This document shows positions 9,723 to 21,639 of a DNA stretch of 64,000 bases, piece by piece (the first letter of the stretch is position 1; each line of letters opens with the position of its first letter). The position numbers were made by a program, and so were the translations under genes. Below the pieces are notes generated by a model, which had not been told where the DNA came from, made no database searches, and saw nothing but the letters and a program-made list of their open reading frames with translations. The DNA comes from Flabesymbios commensalis (taxonomy: Eukaryota > Annelida > Polychaeta > Terebellida > Flabelligeridae): positions 54,848,596 through 54,912,595 of the forward strand of contig OZ024909.1 of assembly GCA_964017125.1 (NCBI GenBank), in the 5' to 3' direction.

Positions 9723-11993
9723 AGCTCCCGCTCCAAATTAGAATTTGATTTAAGCAATTTTGTGTAGGGTTATTAATGTAGTCCTAGGTTAGGTCAAAAA
9801 TCAAGACGCAAGACAACTAGGTGTAAGAAGCTCAGTCTGAGAGTAAGATAAGAACTAGACAGTCTGTCAGAGATTGCAAACCTCCATTGAAATCAATGAT
9901 CCTAATCAGTATCCCAGTAATGGTCTACCTATCTGTCACGGTTTACCCGACATCAGGCCAATCGAGGTAACTAATAGCTGATTTACGGTCATTTTGAATT
10001 TGATATAAACTAGTTAAAAAATTAGGGTGCATCCTCCCCCGAAACCTCAAATTTTGTTTTATAGTAATGGACTAGCAACTAACACAGTTTGCAAAATATT
10101 GGGCATGTGAAAGTAAATAATGGCTAATAGTGGGCCATTTTGAATTTGATCGAGTCAGAATTTTTCAAGATGCATCCTCAGCTGAAATCTCACATTTCAT
10201 TCTATAGTAATCGTCTAGCTATCTAGCACGGTTCACCAAATAACGGCTATGTGAAAGTGAATAATGGCTGATAGGCGGCCATTTTGAATTTGATCAAGTC
10301 AATTTTTTTCAAGATGCATCCTCTCCTGTGATCTCACATTTTGTTTTATAGTAATGGTCCAGCTATCTAACACAGTTTACCAAATATCAGCAATGTGAAA
10401 GTAAATAGTGACCGATAGGCGGCTATTTTGAATTCGATTGAGTCGAAAGTTTTTAAAAGGCATCCTCTCCCGAAACGTCACATTTTGTTTTATAGTAATG
10501 GTCTAGATAGCTATCTAGCACGGTTTACCTGATATCAGGCCTTTCAAGGTAAATAATGCTGATTGTCCGCCATTTTGAATTCGTAAGTTAAAAATTTTCA
10601 GGGTGCACCCCCCCACGAAAACTCACACTTTGTTTTATAGTAATCAGGTAATGGTCTAGCCATCTAGCACGTTTTACCAAATATCAGCCATGTGAAAATG
10701 AATAATGGCCGAAAAGGCGGCCTTTTTGAATTTGATCAAGTCAAATTTTTTCAAGATGCATTCTCATCTGAAATCTCACATTTCGTTTTATAGTAATGGT
10801 CTAGCAATCTAGCACGGTTGACCAAATATCAGCCATGTGAACGTGAATAATGGCCGATAAGCGGCCATTTTGAATTTCATCGAGTCAAATTTTTTCAAGA
10901 TGCATCCTCTCCTGAAATCACACATTTTGTTTTATAGTAATGGTCTAGCCATCTAGCACGGTTTACCAAATAACGGCCATGTGAAAGTGAATAATGGCTG
11001 ATTGGCGGCCAGAACTTGGACGAGTTGAATTTTTTCAAAATGCATCCTCTCCTGAAACCTTACAATTTGTTTTATAGTAATGGTGTAGATATCTTGAGCG
11101 GTTTTCATGATATTCACCAATATCAGGGCTGTCGAGGTGAATAATGGCCGATAGGCGGCCATTTTGAATTTTATCAACTTGAAATTTTTCAAGATGCATC
11201 CTATCCTGAAACCTGACAATTTATTTGATATAAATGGTGTAGCTATCTTGAGCGGTTTTCATGATATTCCGCAATATCAGGTCTGTAGAGGTGAATAATG
11301 GCCGATAGGCGGCCATTTTGAATTTTATCAACGTGAATTTTTTTAAGATACATCCTCTCTTGAAACCTCACAATTTGTTTTATAGTAATGGTGTAGCTAT
11401 CTTGAGCTGTTTTTATGATATTCCGCAAAATCTTTTAGTCAAATTTACCGTTCTTATAAATTAGGTCAAAGTGCTGGGTCAACTTCAAGGTCGAAGTCCA
11501 AAAACCTGAAAAGGCACAACATGGGACTTTAGAGAACATGTATGTGTGATATGACTGTCATCGGCCCAGTACTTTTCGAGATGTGCTCCGGAAACGAAGT
11601 GCGCGTCAAAACATCTAAATAGGTCATAGTTCTGAAACAAAAGTAGGTCAAAGTTCAAATACCCCAAAAGGCACAACTAGACCCCCTAGGGGTGCTGTGT
11701 GTAAAATTTGAAGACAATCGGAGAAGTACTTTCAGAGATATGCTCCAGAAACAAATTGTTTACGGACGGCCCAACGCCGTTACATCATCATTTTCTCCTC
11801 TGCGACCTTGCGTATTGAATTCAGATTAAAAATATTTTAACCTGTCTATTATCCACCTGGAAGTAACCGACATACCAAAAATTGTTATGCTAGCTTATTT
11901 TCTCACAAAGTTATAGGCAAAAGAAGAGGCAAAAAAAGAACGGAGGCGGAATCCATAGCTCCCTCCGTCTCACCTACGATGACGGCAGGAGCT
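9723..11993 (-). mobile_element. 2.3-kb non-autonomous element with internal tandem array, left copy
   Basis: The ends are AGCTCCCGCTCC (9723) and GGCAGGAGCT (11993). One end also has a small hairpin of TAGCTCCC arms. Similarity to the second copy extends outward to about 9697. About ten tandem units of roughly 145-160 bp fill 9950-11430; landmarks are TATAGTAATGGTCTAGC, GCACGGTTTACC and GCGGCCATTTTGAATT. The stretch 11430-11960 is unique to the element. It is the reverse complement of 60449-62742 and similar along its whole length. It has no transposase; the terminal CTAA after the hairpin faintly recalls a Helitron, but I do not press this. Confidence 0.75.
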
Positions 11994-12289
11994 AAAAAGG
12001 GTGCTTAAACATCGGGCTGTTTTTCTATTTTCGCATGGAAATGTGAAGTCCTAGTTAACTCTCTGAGAATTGCCAATCCACGGAAACTACCGAATACAGC
12101 ATATGCCTTGTTACTACCAGCGTAGGGGACTAGACCCTACATTTTATATCTATCTCTCAAGATTTCGATGTTTTTAAAGCAATATTAGAATGGTCACCAA
12201 ATAGAAATTAATTGGTAGACTATCAAAATGATATAAATGTAATATTTAAACACAACTTCACAAGCCTGCAAGATCGTGACTCTCTCACT

Positions 12290-12317
12290 GTTTGTTTGTT
12301 TGTTTGTTTGTTTGTTT
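12290..12317. repeat. (GTTT)n microsatellite
   Basis: Seven tandem TGTT/GTTT units. The following TAGCTAGCC..AGGCTGC..GGGCCTT block (to about 12365) recurs at 52203-52268, also after a TTTG run, so the pair is one dispersed repeat. Confidence 0.85.
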
Positions 12318-12365
12318 AGGTTAGCTAGCCCGCATGCAGGCTGCCCGGGCCTTCCGATAATTATC

Positions 12366-12880
12366 GATCGATCACAATCCCGCCTTTAGTCCAGTTGCTT
12401 TTTACTCGGAGCTGTGTATCACTAAGCCGGTGGGCCACTTCAAGAGCCGAATTCAGTGCTCACAGACTTCCTTTGTACATCCACGGCAGCTAAAGCAACC
12501 ATAGAACCCAATGGTGATCATGTGCATAGATGACGAGACTTTCCGCTTAAGACACCTTCTCATATACACAGGTTCCACACTGGAGAACTGGCGGAAGGAT
12601 CAGCCCAACAGTCCACAGGTCCGTCTCAGGTGGCAGTCAGGCAGTTAGGCAGTCGAACTTCATCATAAGCAAAACGGCATGGGGATGAATGAATAGGAAC
12701 CAACAAGTGTCTGCCAGAATAGATTCACCATATGGCATAGCGGTATGACAAGGCTTGAAGGAAATCACCATGCATACATCTCAAGACCGGCCATGATGAA
12801 GAAAACGGAAATCAACAAGTGTCTGCCAGAATAGATTCTATTGAACATTTTAATGATATGCGCGTATGAATTTATGTGGT
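12366..12880. other. Unassigned repeat-like sequence with a local duplication
   Basis: CAACAAGTGTCTGCCAGAAT occurs twice, about 110 bp apart (about 12699 and 12810), showing an old tandem duplication. GGTGAGACCTTAA at 12881 repeats the motif at 9363, so both may be ends of one larger element that contains 9723-11993. No gene seen. Confidence 0.4.
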
Positions 12881-12909
12881 GAGACCTTAACTTCTTAAGG
12901 CTTAAGCAC

Positions 12910-12964
12910 CTATTCACCTGGGTGATAATAGGCAAATTTTGCCTGTTATCGCCCAGGTGAATAG
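12910..12964. repeat. 55-bp near-perfect hairpin
   Basis: CTATTCACCTGGGTGATAAT pairs with GTTATCGCCCAGGTGAATAG around an AGGCAAATTTTGCCT centre. It could form a strong stem in DNA or RNA. Its position next to the duplicated motif at 12881 suggests the tip of a mobile element. Confidence 0.7.
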
Positions 12965-12969
12965 GGCGA

Positions 12970-13768
12970 TATTATAATTAGATCTGATAGCATAGGTTAC
13001 TTTTTAATTAAACTCGTAATGATATGGACTTCGGGTCTCTCTAAAAAGGCTGAATATAAAATACAACACAATAAATCACCAGAATGATGGTAAAAAACAA
13101 TGAAGAAATTTTCACATTTGTTTCTTGAGCGAAATACAAGGTATCACAGAACAAAATTGAATGTGTGAAGTCATTCTGTGCCCCTGCATTTTCGGCACCG
13201 TACTCGTTCAGCAAAACGTTTTAAATTGAATTGGCAAAATTAAAACATAGGCCTACATATTATTTATTTTGAAATAGGTGGGCCCAGAAGCGAGCGCAAA
13301 TTAAGTCTAGCGTTTTTAAAAAAATCGATTAACAAATCACAGTCACATGTGTGTCATATTCGTAGAGTTAGACGTCTTTATGTCATACTCCAGGACTATC
13401 CCCATGCAGTGGCTGAAACAGGTTTCGGAGAGGACGACACGGCTACTCCCGGACCTGCATGTTTTTATGGTGAATGAAGTAATGTCCTGTGTGATAGTTA
13501 TTCTATGTGTATTTTAAGGCGCCACCAGGACACAGAGCCGGACAGGCGAGTGGCGACATCGGCTCACAAATACAGATTCGGGCATTAAAGAATCAAACTG
13601 GAGATGTCACATGTCACTGATGGCACGTAAGTTTATTCTGGTAGGATACTGGTAGACGATGATATCAGCAATACATACATGACTCCAGGCATTGAGGCAG
13701 CAAGTAGATCTACAGGATCAGGCGATGATATAGTTCTAAGTGAAGTGCTGACAATTAGGTAGTAGAGG
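12970..13768. other. No recognised feature
   Basis: Non-coding sequence with no repeat structure that I could see. Confidence 0.4.
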
Positions 13769-14005
13769 CCCAGCTAACAATGTTACGTTGCCTCAACGGC
13801 GCCACAACGTTACGGTTTCGTTGCCATAACGTTGCATGTTACCTTGCAGCAACGAAAAAATGTGGACTCCCAGTCACGTTTCCACAACGTTGCATGTAAC
13901 GTTGTACGCAACCAACCAGCAACGTTGCTGCCACTTCTAATATGATATTGCTGCAACGTTTGATGTAACGTTGTGTGTCACCTACTGGCAATGTTTATGG
14001 TACAT
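13769..14005. mobile_element. AACGTT-rich MITE (left part)
   Basis: Starts with CCCAGCTAACAATG and carries around ten AACGTT/ACGTTGC motifs in both orientations over about 230 bp. A related end, TGTTAGCTGGGG, lies at 17661-17672. The foldback element at 14006 probably inserted into or beside it. Confidence 0.55.
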
Positions 14006-14436
14006 CCCTGCAAACACTGTACGTAATATAACGTTCGTTAAGGTCCCATTTTCATCATTCATGGATGAACGTAGTGAGGACGTGCTAAGGACATAGTCAT
14101 AATAACCCTAACGTCGCCAGAACGTCCCGATAACGTTACATTTATGATTTACGTTCTGAGGACGTAAATGGGAGTTCACAGAGTTACGTCCTAAGTACGA
14201 AATGCTGTACGTTGTGGGGACGTTATGACGTAAAACAGTATTCGTACTTAGGACGTAATTCTGTGAACTCCCATTTACGTCCTTAGAACGTAAAACATAA
14301 ATGTAACGTTATTAGGACGCTCTGGGAACGTTAGGGTTATTTTGACTACGTCCCTAGCACGTCCTCGTTACATTCATCCATGAATGACGAAAATGGGACC
14401 TTAACGAACGTTATATTACGTACAGTGTTTGCAGGG
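14006..14436. mobile_element. 431-bp foldback element
   Basis: Almost the whole element is one palindrome. The outer 48 bases of each arm, starting CCCTGCAAACACTGTACG and ending CGTACAGTGTTTGCAGGG, are perfect complements. The inner arms continue with a few mismatches to a centre near 14220. ACGTCC and AACGTT motifs repeat along the arms. The CCCTGCAAACAC end resembles the CCCAGCAAACAC ends of other MITEs here. No reading frame of note. Confidence 0.8.
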
Positions 14437-14789
14437 ATATAATACCATGCAGTTTTTCTTATCATAATATTTAAATTGCTGAGAAAAATTATTATTTCCA
14501 ACAGTTATAATGGCACTGACAATTTAGATCATTTATTATAAGTAGATGCATGGTTTCTTTTAAATCAACACATAATTAACATTTTATTTTTTTTAAATGT
14601 GTCACAAAGTGATCGGCTATACACATTGTAGGGGGCTTATGCATATAATATACATCTAATTCAATCCTAAATATGGTGGCGCAACGTTATCTTTACCCAT
14701 TTAGGCCTAAAGTTATTTCGATATCAAATACAAGAAAACTCAAGATACTTGTTTCAAAGCTGTCAAACAAACATGGCTATATAGTCGAC
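14437..14789. other. No recognised feature
   Basis: AT-rich non-coding DNA between the foldback element and the LINE tail. No feature recognised. Confidence 0.4.
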
Positions 14790-17257
14790 CATAATTATTA
14801 TTATTATTTAGTTTATTTATATAGCGCCTTTTTGATTTTGTAACCAGTCAAAGCCCTTGTGTTTTCAGTCTCTGGAAATAATAGTGTCTCTTGAATAGGT
14901 ATGTCTTCAGTCTTTTCTTAACCCTTTGAGTGCGGGCGACGCTTTTAAGCGCATTCATACTGTTTTTCCACAACTAAAATTTGACAGAAATTGAACAAAT
15001 AGGCATGTATAAATCTTGAGTAAAGCCCCCATTGTGAAATTTAGCAGGTTTAATTTTTAGGTGAGGAGGCATTTTCCTTTCATTTGAAGTTGGCTATTGC
15101 GTGAGCAATGCCAACTTCAAATGAAAGGAAAATGTTAAGTAGTAATGAAGCACTTAAAGAGTTAAAGGTCATAACGGATGGAGCTTGGCGTAAATCCATC
15201 GGTAGGCTATTCCATAGCCGAGGCCCCTTGATTGCAAAATCAAAGTCTGACACCTCTTTGCGTCCAACACTAACAGTGTATAAAGGTCCAGCATAGCTGG
15301 AGCGTAAGGTTCTTTTAGATTCATAGAGATTGAGCTCATCCGAGATGTAAATAGGAACAGTTTTTTTCAATGCCTTGTACATGTACAAACAGAGCTTAAA
15401 GTCAATCCTTGAACTAACCGGTAACCAGTGCAAGTCACGTAGCACAGGGGTAATGTGATCTTGAGTTTTAGTCCGAGTGACCAAACGAGCAGCGCGATTT
15501 TGGACACGTTGCAGCCGAATCAAGTCCATTTTTCTCAAACCTCCCGCAGGGCATTTGAGTAGTCAAGTCTGCTGAGGACTGCAGATCTAACTGCATTGGA
15601 ACATGCATCTCTGGTTAAATATTTTCGAATTTGTCCAATTTGGTGCAGATGATAATGTGATGATCTGCACAATTCCGACACATGGGCTCCATAGTCATGT
15701 ACTTGTCAAAATAGGCACCAAGGTTTCTCACAGAATCACTAGGTTCAAATATAATATTCTGAAAATTTAATGAAAATGTCGAGTATCTATTCTCATGATA
15801 TTTGGACTGGAAGATGATAAACTCATTCTTGTCATCGTTCAATTTTAGTTCGTGAATGAGCATCCATGCACTAATTTCTTGGATGCATTTTTTCCATTTT
15901 TACCAGTGCATGTTCGCGGTCTCCAGGGATAGATGGATCAAACGTGATATAAAGCTTGGTGTCATCTGCATATATGTGATATTTGACGCCATGTCTCTTA
16001 CAAATAGCAGCAATGGGAATGGTATAAGTTGTGAACAACACAGGACCCAAAACAGAGCCCTGTGGTACTCCCCTTGACAACGTAGCTGGCTTTGATACTG
16101 TCATACCAATCCTAATCCTTTGATTTCTCTTATTCAGGTAGTTCCTGAACCAGCTCAGTGCCACACTTTTCACGCCAATATGCTGCTCCAGGGTATTTAT
16201 CACTCCATCAGGATTGATGGTATCAAATGCAGCACTGAGATCTAGAAGAACCAGTGCCACACCCCGGCCTTTATCCAGCCGTCTCTGTGGAGTGTTTTGG
16301 TCGGTAGGCTGATTGAAGTGGTTCACCAAGGCCATGATCAGACATGTGCTTACTGAGTCGTCTTAGCACAACTTTCTCAATAAGTTTGCCAGTGATAGCA
16401 AGATTCGATATTGGACGGTAATTTTTCAAAGAGTCTTGGTCAAGTGAAGGTTTTTTTATGAGGGGGGTCACATCTGCTGTCTTGAGCATCGCAGGAAAGA
16501 CACCAGATTTCAGAGACCAGTCTATTATTTGACATAGTATAGGTAGATGTGCTGTGATAGTCTTTTTGAGCAATGATGTTGAAAGTGGGTCAAGAGAGCA
16601 TGATTTTGATGGTCCCTTTATTATTATATTTTTGAGGTCTGCTTCATCTATTGGATGAAAAGTGTCTATTGTTGGAGGCGAAAAAGACAATGTGTTTACA
16701 TCATGGTTATTATTATTACTAATAGATTCCGACTTTACAGTGTCATGGATAGTCGTCATGATTTTGTCAATTTTGTCGATGAAAAATTTTGAGAAGACAT
16801 CACAGATGGCTTGATCTGATGCGAGCTTTGGTAATTTATTTTCTTCTTTTCTTTGAAGAGAATGCAGAATTTTGAAAGTTGTTTTAGTGTCAGCATCTGA
16901 CAGACTCTCTGTGTAGTATTTTGCCTTAGCTGTCTTGATTTCATTGGCCACCAGTCTTGATTGGTTTTTGTACATGTCTTTATCAACCTCAAGGCCCCTT
17001 TTCTGCCATTGACGCTTAAGTGCTCGTCTTCTCTGGCGTATTTTTAGGATGTCGTCGTTGATCCATGGCTGACTAACTCTGGTACGTTTGTTCCTCTTCA
17101 CCATTGGGGCATGCTTGTCACAGCCCTTTGCGGGAAAGAACATCAGACACAAATTGACACAAAAATATGGATATTTATTTATTTTATTTATGTCACTTCT
17201 CATTCTGTCATCTTCCATTGGTTCAGTGATCCCTACATCATTTTCTTCAATCTGCAA
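14790..17257 (-). pseudogene. CR1/L2-like LINE, 5'-truncated, with reverse transcriptase
   Basis: Reading on the minus strand: a linker (SQPWINDDILKIRQRRRALK), RT blocks KNYRPISNLAITGKLIEK and SAYRPKHSTETA, then LVLLDLSAAFDTINPDGV, SRGVPQGSVLGPVLF and the catalytic YADD (15961-15972). The CR1-type C-terminus follows (LQRVQNRAARLVTRTK, ITPVLRDLHWLPVSSRI). The 3' tail holds TTTATATAGCGCC-type sequence and an (AAT)n run at 14790-14815. At least three frameshifts separate the blocks (near 16320, 15865 and 15570), and the endonuclease is missing. The C-terminal frame and tail are split by MITE H. A dead copy, but RT blocks are still easy to read. Confidence 0.88.
14922..15161. mobile_element. piggyBac-type MITE copy H inside the LINE
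   Basis: 240 bp with exact TTAA on both sides (14918-14921, 15162-15165), and ends CCCTTTGAGTGC / GCACTTAAAGAG. The inner stem is TTTCATTTGAAGTTGGC and GCCAACTTCAAATGAAA. It interrupts the LINE, so it is the younger of the two. Confidence 0.85.
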
Positions 17258-17453
17258 AAAAAGTAAGATTTAGAAATAGAATATTGAAACTAAAATATTT
17301 GCAATGAAAATTGTATAAATATATGTGATATTCAAGTTTAAAAAACTTTTATACCAAATTAAATAATACTCTGTTTCATAGCAATTTATTTTTTATTAAC
17401 TAAATCAATAAAAAAAACTCCCTGGTCACATTTATCTAGAGCAGAGTTATAAT

Positions 17454-17560
17454 CCCAGCAAACACGGGAATTCACCCAATGCTGTTTCAATGCTGGGCTA
17501 GCGTTCAAGACGTTGGGTCGGCATTAAAACAACATTGGGTGAATGGCGGTCTCTGCAGGG
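17454..17560. mobile_element. Palindromic MITE, CCCAGCAAACAC group
   Basis: Begins CCCAGCAAACACGGG and ends TCTCTGCAGGG. The arms CACCCAATGCTGTTT.. and ..AACAACATTGGGTG pair across a centre of GTTCAAGACGTTGGGTC. Copies of the same foldback family lie near 7040, 26640, 27230, 27757, 27900, 47640 and 63176. Confidence 0.7.
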
Positions 17561-17672
17561 AAGGCAGTAAATAGGATAAATTACGAAACATTGACCCAAT
17601 GTTTTAATGCTGGGCCAGCCTCAAAGCAACTAAAACGTAAGGTTGCTGGCACGTAACGTGTTAGCTGGGGGA
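17561..17672. mobile_element. Second MITE, ending TGTTAGCTGGGG
   Basis: Contains ATTGACCCAATGTTTTAATG, GCTGGGCCAGC and ACGTAACGTGTTAGCTGGGG. It mixes motifs of the CCCAGCAAACAC group and of the AACGTT-rich element at 13769. Boundaries are approximate. Confidence 0.5.
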
Positions 17673-17689
17673 ACCCTAGCGCCAAAGGC

Positions 17690-18500
17690 GCTAAGAGTGA
17701 ATTTCGGATCTTGAGGTCCCTGTCAGATATACATATCTGAGGGGGGACATAAAGCCCTATACGTGTTCTTGTATAATCGTTGGCTTGAGTTTAGCCGTTT
17801 AAACTCGCCGCCAGCAGCTCAGGATTGTGTTGATTGTTGTTTTAAAAAGAGCTAGCGTAGTATAATGCACCTTCACTCTTTCGATTTGGAATCTAGTGTT
17901 TTGTCTTGCGCTCTTCTCTACGTCCAAGTCTGTCAGTACACTCCAAGGTAGACAATGCCGATTCAGCCCAGCACACACATCACAGCTCTTGTCAGAGCCA
18001 CTACCTCATTCGTGGTGCCAGCCACGCACGATTCCACTGACTTCCTTGTCCGGTGAGATATATAGTCATCTTTGTACTACTTTTGGGCATTCTCAGGTGA
18101 ATAAGCTTCTACAGCGCTATATAACTCTCCTTGTTTGTTAAAGGGACATGCCCACGCTAAAATCATAAAAATATCGGTGATTTTATTTTGGCTTTTTAAT
18201 ATGACCATATGATGTAAGCATGTCCATAGACTAGAACTGCAACATTTTTAATTTTTTGTTCTGCGCATTCACCAGTAAGGCTAGATATGGAGAATAAATT
18301 CCTGATTTTTAATTTTTGACAACCATGTCAAAAATAGGAAATACGGGAATTTATTTTCTTTAGTGGCACTATTATAATAATAATTTTCTCGAGATCTTTA
18401 TCCTTCTCGCGAAATTTGTGAAAAGTAAAACCACATAAATATCACCAGATCTACAGTATATCTATTTATTAGATCATTATAAACAGCAGCGGCGCAGTCA
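17690..18500. other. Unassigned; TTAA-flanked element end at 18141
   Basis: A short hairpin, TAGCGCCAAAGGCGCTA, lies at 17689-17705. At 18137-18141 TTAA is followed by AGGGACATGCCCACGC, resembling the AGGGACCCC end of the element at 26900. Its partner end is not visible, so it is probably truncated. No exon recognised. Confidence 0.4.
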
Positions 18501-18511
18501 GATTTTCTCAC

Positions 18512-19790
18512 CTGTAACATCGGTGTACGACAGGGTGAAAATCTGTCTCCTCTTCTGTTCTCCATTTATTCTACATGACCTAAAGTCGTTCATATCGCGT
18601 AAATGCAACGGACTAAAAGACATAGAAAACATGCAAAGAGAGCATCTTTATGAAGAATTTGTAACATATTTTAAACTCTATATACTTTTGTACACTGACG
18701 ATACAGTAATACTAGCTGAAAACCCTAAAGACCTACAAACATTATTGGATGAAATGGAAAAATATTGTGATACTTTTGACCTGCCCATAAATGTCAATAA
18801 AACCAAAATTTTAATTTTTTCCAGAGGAAAACTGAGAAGACACCATATTTTTAACATTGGAAATTTTATACCGGATACTGTAGAGGAATACAACTACTTG
18901 GGACTATTTTTTTAACTACAATGCCAAATTCAAAATAGCAAAATCACATTTATATCAAAAAGGCTGCAGAGCTATGTTTTGCTCTACTTAAAAGATCCAG
19001 AAATCTATCTCTCCCGATGGATATAATGTTAAAACTTTTTAATGTACTTTTTAAACCAGTAGTGTTGTACGGAGCTGAAGTATGGGGCAGCGAAAAATGT
19101 GACATACTTGGAAGACTCCTGCTTAGATTTCTAAAATATGTGTTATCTGTAAATAAGTTCACTTCCTCTATGATGGTTTATGGGGAATTGGCTGCAACTC
19201 CCTTAGATATTGATATTAAATCACATATGCTAACATTTTGGGCACGATTATGTTCTGGAGACAAACACAAGATATATAATACAATCTACTCATTGTTATA
19301 TACAATAGATAAAAAAGATATATTTAAATCTGAATGGATTGAAACTGTAAAGACAACTGTGAATAATTGCGGATTTTCTAGATTATGGTTGAATCAATCA
19401 TTACCTTGTTCTACCGAAGTATTTAAGCTGTGAGTCAGTAAAGATAAGATTAGGAGATCAGTTTATACAAAAATGGCACGAAACTATATCACAAGGAGGA
19501 AAATGCACAGTTTATCGTATCATTGAAACATCGTTCGGCTTTGAAAATTATTTTAATGAATTACCAGACTTACTGAGGAAATATTTCACAAGTTTAGATG
19601 TCGAAATCATCGTTTACCCATAGAGGCCGGTGCTCGGTCACAAGTCCTTCGTGATATGCTTATGTCCCAATTTTGTGGAACATATATAGGTGATGAATTG
19701 CATCATTTACTTTGTTGTCCTACCTTCAAAGAAGAACGTAAAAACTTTAATAATTCAAAATATTACAGAGACCTTTAACCATTTACCTAC
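18512..19790 (+). pseudogene. LINE fragment, reverse-transcriptase C-terminal half
   Basis: The RT motif reads LLYTDDTVILAENPKDLQTL, with YTDD in place of YADD. It is followed by INVNKTKILIFSRGK and VEEYNYLGLFF, and after a frame change by the thumb segment KPVVLYGAEVWGSEK, which is typical of invertebrate LINE proteins. It breaks up after 19433. Several frame changes; N-terminal RT and endonuclease absent. Clade not certain. Confidence 0.8.
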
Positions 19791-19799
19791 ATGAACTCT

Positions 19800-21590
19800 T
19801 TTTTTTCAAACTAAGGGTGAAAACCTTAAAAAACTGGCTATGTTTGTCAAATTAATAATATGAAAATTTTAATATTGCAAAATGTGAATATTGTATATAC
19901 TATGTCATGTGCCTTCCTGGCAACTCTGTCTTGTCTTCTACTAAAGAAAACCATCAGAATAAACTACTTGTTACTTGTTAAAACGGTATTCAGATATCTT
20001 ATAGATATATTTCAGTTAGGAAAAAAAACAGTTAGGAACAACACATTTATAATTTGACAAAAACGGATCTCGCGTTGCTGAATTGGTCCTAAACAAACCG
20101 AATCGCGTCACGTGTGTACACATTAATCTAAAGTCAATCATGATACCTTTCAAGTAGATTGTCTAAATGGGGAAATTGTTGTTCATTCTATGACACTGTC
20201 TGGGAGGTGGATGAAACTCCAGGTGCCCAGTTCAGAATGTTCACACAAATATTATATAGGCCATGACCATGGACCATGACTTGGCCGCGGAAATTGTTAA
20301 ATGTCACAAAATTCCACAATGTTAGTAGTGTGGTGAGTTTGCATTTGCAATAAAATTGATGCTGAGAAAGTGCAGTGATGATATTGACTTCCACTGACTG
20401 TGCTGTAGGTCCACTGGCCTAATATATTGCTATACATACTATAACCTCATTTGGGTTATACTTCTAGTCTACAGACTACTATGATTCTTTTTAAACATTA
20501 TAAAACCACTTATGTACACGTAGTCATTGTAGAAAATAAGCCCAATATCAGGGGCGGATCCAGAAAAAAAATCTGACAGGGTTCCAACCATTATTAGATA
20601 TTAGTATATTTGGTACACTGTCAGATATATATATATGGTAATTCTCGGGTTTTAAATTCAAATATTCGTGAATTTCTGATTTTGGGACTTTTCGTGAAAA
20701 TTTTTTTTTGCCGATTTCAGGCATAACAGATATAGTCACTGAGTTGTTCAGTCTTGTCTGAATCTGTGTACAGCATCAGTTAATAAGATGGAACATAATT
20801 AATAAAAAAGATGAAGAACATCATGCAGTCAAGCTATTTGTGTTACCGTCGTCTAGACGGAGATTGAATGAAACAGTGAATCGGCGGCAGGGTGGAGCGA
20901 TCCACTAACCAGGCCATCGTCTACCGCCCCGCACCCTATGAACTCACCAAAGTTGTGATGAAGTCATCATAGTTGTGGTGAACTAATTTGTGGTGAACTT
21001 ACCTTGTGGCGAACTCACCTGTATTCCCAAAGAGAAATAAAAGAGACAACTAAAGAAAAATTCAATTCGCATCCGTAAAAAACCTATAATATATGTAACA
21101 AAACCGGTAGCATGCAGCAAATATGTATCAACAAGTTAATAAAAAATGACCTAAATAAAGGTGGCATGCATGCAAGCCAACAAGAAGTAGACCTACATAC
21201 GATGATGGTGATGATTGAATCCAGATCAGTAGTAGTTTTGAAGAGCCAGCTGAGCAATTGGTCCGGTCTGCTGCTCTGCACCATCCCCTGCCTGAACGAA
21301 TTTTGCCTGAACAACTGATAGTGAGGAGGACTGTGAAGTCTACAATTTGAAGGGGACTATAGAAAATCTTCTTACCCGGCTATTTCAAAATCACTATTTG
21401 GGCTGTACTCCTTCTTCTTATCGTGAACAGCGAGCACTCCTTTCTTGCAGTATGATACGCTGTGTGGGTGACGTGCGCTGCGTAAAGAGGAAAGTAAAAT
21501 GTGCTGGCTGGGGCTAAACAACGTGATAATATGTAACCCAAAGGAAACGGGGGTTGCAAATGAAATGCAATATAGTGCAGTGCAGTTGGT
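19800..21590. other. No gene recognised; lone hAT-type end at about 20552
   Basis: CAGGGGCGGATCCAG at about 20552 matches the well-known terminus of hAT-type MITEs, but no matching right end follows. The rest shows no motif or convincing repeat, and the short open frames have no recognisable domain. Confidence 0.45.
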
Positions 21591-21639
21591 TAAAAACCTC
21601 TCCGTCTACAGCTTAGTGAGGCAGCAGCGAGATTCGGGG

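Noticed and set aside
9723-11993. Helitron assignment from the hairpin followed by CTAA
   Set aside because: The other end does not start with a convincing TC, the left copy lacks the expected T after CTAA, and no Rep/helicase relative is visible.
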